27,464 nucleotides of DNA from an uncultured Clostridia bacterium (lineage in GTDB: Bacteria; Bacillota; Clostridia; Oscillospirales; Oscillospiraceae), in contig CAMWTG010000003.1 of the NCBI GenBank assembly GCA_947177115.1, positions 1-27,464 on the forward strand, read 5' to 3'. The position numbers and the translations under genes are program-made. Below are positions 8,875 through 14,723 of this stretch, piece after piece (within the stretch, counting starts at the first letter, position 1; each line of letters opens with the position of its first letter). The notes below the pieces were generated by a model. It was not told the DNA's origin and ran no database searches. It saw only the letters and a program-made list of their open reading frames with translations.

Positions 8875-8903
8875 ATGCTATCATATATTTTGGCAGGAAA
8901 CAA
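8875..8903 (-). promoter_or_regulatory. Candidate sigma-A promoter for the GH85 gene
   Basis: The minus strand has TTGTTT, a 17-nt spacer and TAGCAT, about 145 nt upstream of the ATG at 8731. The remainder of the 8732-9043 gap holds the untranslated leader and the terminator of the flotillin gene. I see no gene there. Confidence 0.5.
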
Positions 8904-8993
8904 GTTGTAAAGGAACAGGTAATAGTATGAAATTGAAACCACTGGAAGAGATTTTGCCGTCCGCCGCCCCGGACGGCTCCCCGGAAACGGCAG

Positions 8994-9028
8994 AAAAAGA
9001 GGGCCCGGATGCCTGTGCATCCGGACCC
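8994..9028 (-). terminator. Intrinsic terminator of the flotillin gene
   Basis: The minus strand shows a 12-bp stem GGGTCCGGATGC / GCATCCGGGCCC with an ACAG-type loop, followed by TCTTTTTC. One pair is G-U only when read on the minus strand (it would be C-A on the plus strand), which fixes the direction. It begins 15 nt past the flotillin stop. Confidence 0.85.
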
Positions 9029-9043
9029 CGTTCCAGGGCTTGT

Positions 9044-10519
9044 TTACACTTCGTTCCCGGGCTTCTCCTCCGGTTTGGCGGCAGCCTTGGCCTCGCCGTC
9101 CCCGGCGGTTTTGACCTCCACGGTCACCGGCTGGCCGGCGGCCATCCTGCCGCCTACCACCCCGGCCAGCAGAGAGGTCAGGTCCAGTCCGGTGGACTCC
9201 TTCACCCCATCCATCACCTGGCTGGCGGAGGACATGACGTCCTTGACCAGCCTGGTAGAATTGCCATCGCCGTACATGACGATCCGGTCGGTCTGGGCCA
9301 GAGGCGCGGCGGCGTTCTTCACCACCTCGGGCAGAGCGTCCAGGTACATCTCCAGCACAGAGGCCTCGCCCATCTTCTTCTGGGCCTCCGCCTTCTTCTC
9401 GATGGCCTCGGCCTCAGCCAGGCCCTTGGCCCGGATGCCCTCGGCCTCCTGCTCCATGGCGAAGCGCAGGGCTTCCGCCTCCGCCTTGCGGGCCTCCGCC
9501 TCCTTGATGGCCTCGTAGGCCTTGGCATCGGCGTCACGCTGGCGGCGGACCAGCTCAGCCTCGGCCTCCTTCTCGGCCTTGTACTTCATGGCGTCCGCCT
9601 GCTTACGGACCTCGGCGTCCAGGCGGCGCTCCTGAATGGCGATCTCCCGCTCGGCCAGCTCCGCCTCCTTCTCCTTTCGGGCGATGTCGGCGCTGACCCG
9701 GGTAACCTCGATGGTCTTGCGCTGGGTCTCCTGCTGGATGGAGTAGGCCGCATCGGCCTCAGCCTTCTTGGCATCGGCCTTCACCTTCATTTCCGCCTGC
9801 TGGATGGCAAGGGCCGCATCCTGCTCGGCCATCATCTTCTCAGACTGGACCTTTACGGCGTTGGCCTCCTGCTGGGCCTGGGAGGTGGCGATGGCGATGT
9901 CCCGCTGGGCGTTGGCCTTGGCGATCTGGGCGTTCTTGCGGATCTGCTCCACGTTGTCGATGCCCATGTTCTCAATGGTGCCGGCCCCGTCCTTGAAGTT
10001 CTGGATGTTGAAGTTGACCACCTCAAGCCCCAGCTTGCGCATATCGGGGACCACGTTCTCGGTGATCTTCCGGGCTACGCCCTGGCGGTCCTGGACCATC
10101 TCCTTGAGGCCCACAGAGCCTACGATCTCCCGCATGTTGCCCTCCAGCACCTGGGTCACCAGGCCTACCAGCTCCTCCGGGCGCTTGCCCAGCAGGGCCT
10201 CGGCGGCCAGCTTCAGCAGCTCCGGGTCGGAGCTGATCTTCACGTTGGCCACGCCGTCCACGGTGACGTTGATGAACTCGTTGGTGGGCACCGCCTCGCT
10301 GGTCTTCACGTCCACCTGCATGATGCGCAGGGAGAGCTTATCCACCCGCTCGAAGAAAGGCACCCGCCAGCCGGCCTTGCCGATGAGGATCCGCTTGCGG
10401 CCCAGTCCGGAGATGATGTAGGCCGTGTCCGGCGGCGCTTTCAGGTAGCCCATGAAGAACAGCAGCAGGACCAGCAGTACGATCACAGCGGGAACGATGA
10501 ATCTCATAAGTTCGGTCAT
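9044..10519 (-). CDS. Flotillin-family (SPFH) membrane scaffold protein
   Basis: A 491-residue protein. A hydrophobic segment at about residues 7-24 (IVPAVIVLLVLLLFFMGYL) is followed by an SPFH/band-7 domain (about 27-210; GLGRKRILIGKAGWRVPFF, KLSLRIMQVDVKTSEAVPT). A long Ala/Glu/Lys-rich coiled coil (about 215-420) has many repeated EAE, KAEA and EAEA units, and a C-terminal oligomerisation region contains TGLDLTSLLAGVVGG. Length and order match bacterial FloT/YuaG and YqiK-type flotillins, which organise membrane microdomains and are linked to cell-envelope stress. An NfeD partner, common beside flotillins, is not present in this window. The ATG has AAGGAGGAG about 6 nt upstream. Expression is probably controlled by the riboswitch in its leader (10604-10740), which is unusual for a flotillin. 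Confidence 0.92.
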   Translation of the reverse strand: MTELMRFIVPAVIVLLVLLLFFMGYLKAPPDTAYIISGLGRKRILIGKAGWRVPFFERVDKLSLRIMQVDVKTSEAVPTNEFINVTVDGVANVKISSDPELLKLAAEALLGKRPEELVGLVTQVLEGNMREIVGSVGLKEMVQDRQGVARKITENVVPDMRKLGLEVVNFNIQNFKDGAGTIENMGIDNVEQIRKNAQIAKANAQRDIAIATSQAQQEANAVKVQSEKMMAEQDAALAIQQAEMKVKADAKKAEADAAYSIQQETQRKTIEVTRVSADIARKEKEAELAEREIAIQERRLDAEVRKQADAMKYKAEKEAEAELVRRQRDADAKAYEAIKEAEARKAEAEALRFAMEQEAEGIRAKGLAEAEAIEKKAEAQKKMGEASVLEMYLDALPEVVKNAAAPLAQTDRIVMYGDGNSTRLVKDVMSSASQVMDGVKESTGLDLTSLLAGVVGGRMAAGQPVTVEVKTAGDGEAKAAAKPEEKPGNEV

Positions 10520-10603
10520 GTTTTTCTCCTCCTTAAAATGTCAATATCCCAGTTTACCACTTCCGTCTCTTTGTCAGAGGGAGCCGTCTTCCGCACCCGG
10601 GTA

Positions 10604-10643
10604 CGAAAAAACGAGACCTCTGCCTCCCGGCAAAAGTCTCGTT
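10604..10643 (-). terminator. Expression-platform terminator of the Mn2+ riboswitch
   Basis: The minus strand has AACGAGAC and a TTTTGCC / GGCAGAG extension closing with GTCTCGTT, followed by TTTTTTCG: a long hairpin plus U-tract upstream of the flotillin gene. Its 5' arm uses the same bases as the aptamer's closing stem (CTTTT, 10636-10632) and the conserved AACGAGAC loop, so aptamer and terminator are mutually exclusive. Confidence 0.85.
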
Positions 10644-10740
10644 AAAGTCCCAGCTGGAGACCTCCGCGCGTCCCGGGCGCCGAAAGCGCCGTCCTGACGG
10701 TGCGCGCCCCAAATCACTTTGGGGAACTACTCCCTTTTGA
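10632..10740 (-). promoter_or_regulatory. yybP-ykoY family Mn2+-sensing riboswitch aptamer
   Basis: Read on the minus strand, the leader begins CAAAAGGGAGTAG and ends TTTAACGAGACTTTTG. These are the two conserved loops of the yybP-ykoY class (GGGGAGUAG-like L1 and AACGAGA/AGCAAGA-like L3), which sandwich two metal ions. The closing stem P1 is AAAAG (10738-10734) with CTTTT (10636-10632). Between them lie a CCCCAAA-TTTGGGG hairpin and a GC-rich stem region (CGTC...GACG, GGCGC...GCGCC). Known members bind Mn2+ and prevent termination, turning on genes such as mntP, TerC-like exporters and P-type ATPases. Here the downstream gene is a flotillin. The match was made from memory of the consensus, not by a covariance-model search. 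Confidence 0.85.
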
Positions 10741-10747
10741 CATTATT

Positions 10748-10776
10748 ATCATAGCACATTTCGCTGCGGAATGCAA
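10748..10776 (-). promoter_or_regulatory. Sigma-A promoter of the riboswitch-flotillin transcript
   Basis: The minus strand has TTGCAT, a 17-nt spacer and TATGAT. The predicted start is 6-8 nt further on, almost exactly where the aptamer begins (10740), so the transcript opens directly with the riboswitch. Confidence 0.8.
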
Positions 10777-10877
10777 CCGGCATATTGATAAAAGTTTAAC
10801 AGAGTTTTTTGTGTACTTTGTTCGCAGGAGACTTTCTCTGCGCGGTCTTCCCCCATACGGGGACAGGCCGCCGCACC

Positions 10878-10922
10878 CACAGGGACAGAAACGCGGATCG
10901 CCTCCGGGCCTCTGTCCCTGTG
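10878..10922. repeat. Perfect 12-bp inverted repeat in intergenic DNA
   Basis: CACAGGGACAGA (10878-10889) and TCTGTCCCTGTG (10911-10922) are separated by 21 nt. Neither strand has a following T-run, so this is not an ordinary terminator. It lies between the DUF378 terminator and the flotillin promoter. The remaining sequence of this gap (10777-10877 and 10965-10990) shows nothing else I recognise. Confidence 0.5.
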
Positions 10923-10931
10923 CTCTATATC

Positions 10932-10964
10932 AAAAATCCCTCCTGCGCCCCGGACGCGCAGGAG
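10932..10964 (-). terminator. Intrinsic terminator of the DUF378 gene
   Basis: The minus strand has a 9-bp stem CTCCTGCGC / GCGCAGGAG with a 7-nt loop, then GGATTTTTG. It lies 27 nt after the stop codon of the DUF378 gene. Confidence 0.8.
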
Positions 10965-10990
10965 AAGATCTTTGCGCCCGCTTCTGTCCG

Positions 10991-11203
10991 TTAAGCGGCC
11001 GCTTCACTGGGCACTCTCTCCCGGAACAGCAGAGAAATGCACCACAGCCCGCCCAGGCCCACAAGGGCATAGATCACGCGGGAAAGCACCGCCATCTGGC
11101 CGCCGCAAACAAAGGCCACCAGATCCAGTCCGAACAGCCCGATGGCGCCCCAGTTCAGTGCGCCGATCACAACCAACAGCAGCGCGATACGATCTAAAAC
11201 CAT
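10991..11203 (-). CDS. DUF378 family small membrane protein
   Basis: A 70-residue protein with two hydrophobic helices, about residues 5-34 (ALLLVVIGALNWGAIGLFGL) and 39-60 (SRVIYALVGLGGLWCISLLF). The 'GALNWG...GLFGxDLVA...SRxIYxLVGLxGL' pattern is the signature of DUF378, a common bacterial family without an assigned function. An in-frame ATG further upstream would lengthen it, but the ATG at 11203 is preceded 8 nt upstream by AAAGGAGG and gives the usual family length, so that start is chosen. It appears to be a single-gene transcript ending at the terminator at 10932-10964. The short Arg/Glu-rich tail (FRERVPSEAAA) probably faces the cytoplasm (inference). Confidence 0.85.
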   Translation of the reverse strand: MVLDRIALLLVVIGALNWGAIGLFGLDLVAFVCGGQMAVLSRVIYALVGLGGLWCISLLFRERVPSEAAA

Positions 11204-11327
11204 ATCCTTTACCTCCTTTTTCATTGCAAAAGCCCGCTGAATGGCTTTCAGGTGTAGTTTTGCCTGTTCTGCCGCCGGTATCCATGCAAGATATGGCAAA
11301 ATTTTTATTTCCCCGCTCCCGGTCCTG

Positions 11328-11336
11328 TGGTATAAT
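11328..11336 (+). promoter_or_regulatory. Extended -10 promoter for the nitroreductase gene
   Basis: TGG immediately before a perfect TATAAT (11331-11336) forms a TGn extended -10. The -35 region is GC-rich and poor, which an extended -10 can offset. The start codon follows about 80 nt downstream. Confidence 0.65.
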
Positions 11337-11418
11337 GGAGGAGGATCATTGTATCCGCTGAGCGCCTCTGTGCGCGGCGGGAATGAAAACGGCAGCGCGG
11401 GAGCTGAAAGGAGCTAAA

Positions 11419-11925
11419 ATGGATTTTTTAGAGTTGGCGGCAAAAAGATACTCTGTACGCAGTTTCAAAGAAACCCCCGTTCCTCAGATGATGATAGATC
11501 AGATCCTTATGGCGGGATGTGCTGCGCCGACTGCGCATAATAACCAGCCGCAGAGGATCTTGGTCATTCATTCGCAGGAAGGGATCAGCACGTTGAAAAA
11601 ATGCACGGAGTGCCATTATAACGCCCCGCTTGCATTTATTGTTTGCTATGATAAGGAAACATGCTGGAAACGATCCTATGATGATAAAACCAGCGGCGAT
11701 ATTGATGCAAGCATCGCTGCAGTTCATATGATGATGGAGGCAACGGAGCTGGGCATAGGCTCTGCGTGGATCATGCACTTTATTCCCGAAGCTGTCAAAG
11801 TGGAATTTGAATTACCAGAGAACATCGAGCCTGTTGCGATACTGGTCATGGGATATGCGGACAGCGGTCCATCGCAGGAGCATTTCCGCAGACGTGATCT
11901 GAACGACCTCGTATCCTACCGATGA
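11419..11925 (+). CDS. Nitroreductase family flavoprotein
   Basis: A 168-residue protein. RYSVRSF (10-16) and AAPTAHNNQP (35-44) are the N-terminal FMN-binding elements of the nitroreductase family. MMEATELGIGSAWI and the C-terminal VAILVMGYAD match the family's second half. Members are homodimeric FMN enzymes that use NAD(P)H or ferredoxin to reduce nitro groups, quinones or other acceptors. Cysteines in the middle (CTECHYNAPLAFIVCYDKETCW) hint at a redox or metal-sensitive role but prove nothing. The frame is open from 11383, but AAAGGAG lies 5 nt before the ATG at 11419. Base composition is visibly less GC-rich than in neighbouring genes, and repeats follow directly, consistent with acquisition by transfer. 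The physiological substrate cannot be told. Confidence 0.88.
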   Translation: MDFLELAAKRYSVRSFKETPVPQMMIDQILMAGCAAPTAHNNQPQRILVIHSQEGISTLKKCTECHYNAPLAFIVCYDKETCWKRSYDDKTSGDIDASIAAVHMMMEATELGIGSAWIMHFIPEAVKVEFELPENIEPVAILVMGYADSGPSQEHFRRRDLNDLVSYR

Positions 11926-12041
11926 GCAAAAATTTCTGAAAGGGACTTTCAACAAATGAAGCAATTCCACCAATATTTTGACCATATCCCGCATTTGGAA
12001 ATCCACTCTTGTGAAATACAGTCCCCGAAATAGCAAAATCC

Positions 12042-12136
12042 GTGCAGGGGCGAGCCCGCTATCTACCGAATATCTGCGAGGTATCGACAGCACGGTGGTT
12101 ATCATACAAGCGGGCGGGCGATGTCCGCCCCTGCAC
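12042..12136. repeat. MITE-like element with terminal inverted repeats
   Basis: GTGCAGGGGCG (12042-12052) and CGCCCCTGCAC (12126-12136) are perfect 11-bp terminal inverted repeats. Just inside them AGCCCGCT is nearly complementary to AGCGGGCG. The about 95-bp unit has no coding capacity. Similar 'GCAGGGGCG' bounded units are frequent in intergenic DNA of related gut Firmicutes (general recollection). It dominates the 11926-12340 gap. The first part of that gap (11926-12041) holds only a doubtful 25-codon ORF. Confidence 0.6.
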
Positions 12137-12223
12137 AGTCTGTGCTATGGGGATTGTCCGGCTAAAGATTGTTTCCCCTGGAGAGGATATGTCAGAATGG
12201 ACAGGCTTTTTTGACCATACAGA

Positions 12224-12296
12224 GGAGCGGGCCCCTTCACCGGGACCCGCTCCATCCAATGACAGGCAAAACAATGTTTTGCCCAAAAGTTTTTTC
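12224..12296 (+). terminator. Tandem hairpins downstream of the nitroreductase
   Basis: A GC-rich hairpin (GGAGCGGG 12224-12231 with CCCGCTCC 12246-12253) is followed by a second one, GGCAAAAC-AAT-GTTTTGCC (12265-12283). A T-run (TTTTTT, 12291-12296) comes about 7 nt later. The T-run is a little far from the stem, so termination may be weak. Confidence 0.5.
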
Positions 12297-12301
12297 TTTT
12301 G

Positions 12302-12333
12302 ATACTTTTCTTTTTTTCAAAAAAGAAAAGTAT
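12302..12333. repeat. ATACTTTTCTT inverted repeat, copy 1
   Basis: ATACTTTTCTTTTTT (12302-12316) is a perfect 15-nt inverted match to AAAAAAGAAAAGTAT (12319-12333). It lies 8 nt after the nfnB stop. Related copies are at 21668-21699 and 25273-25296, each preceded by a T-rich AAGTT(C/T)TTT-type flank. Possibly a bidirectional terminator or a small repeat family. Confidence 0.75.
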
Positions 12334-12340
12334 GTATGCC

Positions 12341-13759
12341 TTACTTCCCGCTCAGCTGTCCGTCAATAGCCGCGGCTGCAGTCTTGCCCGCGCCCATGGC
12401 CAGGATAACAGTAGCCGCGCCGGTCACCGCATCGCCGCCGGCATACACCGCCTCGCGGCTGGTGAGGCCGTCCTCGTTGACGATGATGCCGCCCCGCTTG
12501 TTGATCTCCAGGCCCTTGGTGGTGGACTTGATGAGGGGGTTGGGGCTGGTGCCCAGGGCCATGATGACGCAGTCCATCTCCATCTCGAACTCGCTGCCTT
12601 CCTTCACGATGGGACGGCGGCGGCCGGAGGCGTCAGGCTCACCCAGCTCCATCTCCACGCAGGTCAGGCCGGAGACGGAACCGTTCTTGGGATCCCGCTT
12701 ATCCTCGGGATTGTTGTAGCCCAGGATGGCGGTGGGATTGGTGAGGGTCTTGAAGATGATGCCCTCCTCCTTGGCGTGCTCCACTTCCTCGGCACGGGCG
12801 GGGAGCTCGGCCTCGCTACGGCGGTAGACGATGTACACATCGGCCCCCAGACGGCGGGAGCACCGGGCGGCGTCCATAGCCACGTTGCCGCCGCCCACAA
12901 CGGCCACCTTCTTGCCCTTCAGGGGCATGATGGGCGTGTCGGAACCTTCTTTGTAAGCCTTCATCAGGTTGATGCGGGTGAGGAACTCGTTGGCGGAGTA
13001 CACGCCCTTCAGGTTCTCGCCGGGGATGTGCATGAACATGGGCAGTCCCGCGCCGGAGCCAATAAACACCGCCTCGAAGCCCTCCTGCTCCATGAGCTCG
13101 TCAATGGTGATGGACCGGCCCACCACTACGTTGGTCTCGATCTTCACGCCCAGCTCCTTGAGCCCGTCCACTTCCTTCTGGACGATGGACTTGGGCAGAC
13201 GGAACTCGGGGATGCCGTACACCAGCACGCCGCCGGCCAGATGGAGGGCCTCATATACGGTGACCTCATATCCCTTCCGGGCCAGGTCGCCGGCGCAGGT
13301 GAGGCCGGAGGGGCCGGAGCCGATGACGGCCACCCTGTGGCCGTTGGAGGCGGGCTTCACAGGCTTTTCCGTGGAATTGGCGTTGTGCCAGTCGGCTACG
13401 AACCGCTCCAGGCGGCCGATGCCCACGCTCTCGTGCTTGATGCCCCGCACGCACTTGCTCTCGCACTGAGTCTCCTGGGGGCAGACCCGGCCGCACACGG
13501 CGGGGAGGGCGCTGTCCTGGGCGATGATCTGATAGGCGGCCTCGAAATCGCCCTCGGCCACCTTGGCGATGAACTCGGGAATGTGGATCTTCACCGGGCA
13601 GCCGGAGACGCAGGGCATGTTCTTGCAGTTCAGGCACCGCTGGGCCTCATCGATGGCCTGCTCCTTGGTGTAGCCCAGGGCCACTTCTTCAAAGTTGCCG
13701 GACCGGACCACAGGGTCCTGGTGGGGCATGGGGTTCTTATCCGGACGCATATTAGCCAT
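12341..13759 (-). CDS. nfnB: NADH-dependent ferredoxin:NADP+ oxidoreductase, large subunit (GltD-like)
   Basis: A 472-residue iron-sulfur flavoprotein. The N-terminal domain carries eight cysteines in two CxxC-type sets (C42, C45, C50, C54; C89, C93, C99, C103) for two [4Fe-4S] clusters. An FAD-binding GSGPSG motif (147-152) and an NADPH-binding VVGGGNVAMDAAR motif (287-299) follow. This is the glutamate synthase small-subunit fold. Because it is paired with an NfnA-type gene one nucleotide upstream, and no glutamate synthase large subunit is present, the NfnB assignment is preferred over GltD. The complex bifurcates electrons, coupling NADH and reduced ferredoxin to NADP+ reduction in the cytoplasm. 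The ATG follows the nfnA stop by 1 nt, with GAGGT just upstream, so translation is coupled. Confidence 0.9.
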   Translation of the reverse strand: MANMRPDKNPMPHQDPVVRSGNFEEVALGYTKEQAIDEAQRCLNCKNMPCVSGCPVKIHIPEFIAKVAEGDFEAAYQIIAQDSALPAVCGRVCPQETQCESKCVRGIKHESVGIGRLERFVADWHNANSTEKPVKPASNGHRVAVIGSGPSGLTCAGDLARKGYEVTVYEALHLAGGVLVYGIPEFRLPKSIVQKEVDGLKELGVKIETNVVVGRSITIDELMEQEGFEAVFIGSGAGLPMFMHIPGENLKGVYSANEFLTRINLMKAYKEGSDTPIMPLKGKKVAVVGGGNVAMDAARCSRRLGADVYIVYRRSEAELPARAEEVEHAKEEGIIFKTLTNPTAILGYNNPEDKRDPKNGSVSGLTCVEMELGEPDASGRRRPIVKEGSEFEMEMDCVIMALGTSPNPLIKSTTKGLEINKRGGIIVNEDGLTSREAVYAGGDAVTGAATVILAMGAGKTAAAAIDGQLSGK

Positions 13760-13760
13760 C

Positions 13761-14603
13761 TTACTTTACCTCCTGCTTGAACAGATTGCACGTCTCTTCT
13801 CTTGCGTGCATCTCGAAATCGCGGTACATAGCGCCGCGGGCCATGGACTCATCGAAATCCACCAGGTGGCCATCGAACTCGGGACCGTCCACACAGGCAA
13901 ACTTGGTCTCGCCGCCCACGGTGAGGCGGCAGCCGCCGCACATGCCGGTGCCATCGATCATGATGGGGTTCATGCTGACCACGGTGGGGATGCCGTACTC
14001 CTTGGTGAGCAGGCAGACGAATTTCATCATAATGACCGGTCCGATAGCAATGACCCGGTCATACTTGGCGCCGGCCTCGATCTGCTCCTTGAGCAGGTCG
14101 GTGACCAGGGCCTTCTTGCCGTAGGAACCATCATCGGTGCCGATGATCAGGTTGGTGCTGGCGGCCTCGAACTCATCCTTGAGGATAATGAGGTCCTTGT
14201 TCCGGAAGCCCACGATCAGGTCCACATGGCACCCATCGTCATGGAGCTTCTTAGCCACGGGGTAGGCGATGGCGGTGCCCACGCCGCCGCCGATAACGGC
14301 CACGCGCTTGAGGCCCTCGGTCTCGGTGGCCTTGCCCAGGGGTCCCACGAAGTCCTGGAGGTACTCGCCCTCCTCCTTGTGGTTCAGCTTCTCGGTGGTG
14401 GCGCCCACCAGCTGGAAGATAACGGTGACGGTGCCCTTCTCCCGGTCATAGGCGGCGATGGTCAGGGGGATGCGCTCGCCGTTCTCGTCCACCCGGAGAA
14501 TGATAAACTGGCCGGGCTCGCACTTCCGGGCCACGGCGGGGGCCTCGACCTCCATGAGGGTCACGGTGGGGTTCAAAACCCGCTTCTTTACGATCCGATA
14601 CAT
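13761..14603 (-). CDS. nfnA: NADH-dependent ferredoxin:NADP+ oxidoreductase, small subunit
   Basis: A 280-residue protein of the ferredoxin-NADP reductase superfamily. The FAD domain includes GQFIILRVDENGERIPLTIA (31-50), a nucleotide-binding domain has VAVIGGGVGTAIAYPVAKKL (101-120), and a C-terminal [2Fe-2S] region contains MCGGC (C222, C225) and FACVDGPEF (C237). Pairing with nfnB makes this the NAD(H)-handling subunit of the bifurcating complex. The closely related sulfide dehydrogenase alpha and dihydroorotate dehydrogenase electron-transfer subunits are the alternatives. The frame extends 6 codons further upstream, but GAGGA lies 6 nt before the ATG at 14603, so the shorter form is chosen. 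A strong promoter at 14668-14696 drives both genes. Confidence 0.9.
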   Translation of the reverse strand: MYRIVKKRVLNPTVTLMEVEAPAVARKCEPGQFIILRVDENGERIPLTIAAYDREKGTVTVIFQLVGATTEKLNHKEEGEYLQDFVGPLGKATETEGLKRVAVIGGGVGTAIAYPVAKKLHDDGCHVDLIVGFRNKDLIILKDEFEAASTNLIIGTDDGSYGKKALVTDLLKEQIEAGAKYDRVIAIGPVIMMKFVCLLTKEYGIPTVVSMNPIMIDGTGMCGGCRLTVGGETKFACVDGPEFDGHLVDFDESMARGAMYRDFEMHAREETCNLFKQEVK

Positions 14604-14667
14604 AGTGTGTCCTCTTTCCACTTAGATTCGGTTGCTGTTTTTTTGCGCCCTGTGGGCGTACAGCTCT

Positions 14668-14696
14668 ATTTTAGCACAGGGTTTTTCCCACGTCAA
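14668..14696 (-). promoter_or_regulatory. Sigma-A promoter of nfnAB
   Basis: The minus strand has TTGACG, a 17-nt spacer and TAAAAT, close to consensus, 65 nt upstream of the nfnA start. The leader contains a small hairpin GCGCCC/GGGCG-type followed by an A-run on the transcript. Confidence 0.8.
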
Positions 14697-14723
14697 TTTT
14701 ATTTCCGGAGATTTTGGTGGTTT

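Noticed and set aside
8927..10645. Plus-strand 572-codon ORF opposite the flotillin gene
   Set aside because: It arises from the antisense of the coiled-coil codons, giving leucine/glycine/histidine repeats. It also runs through the riboswitch terminator.
11956..12033. 25-codon ORF (MKQFHQYFDHIPHLE...) after the nitroreductase
   Set aside because: A weak ribosome site exists, but it is very short and has no recognisable domain. It may be a truncated gene start next to the MITE-like element, but this cannot be supported.
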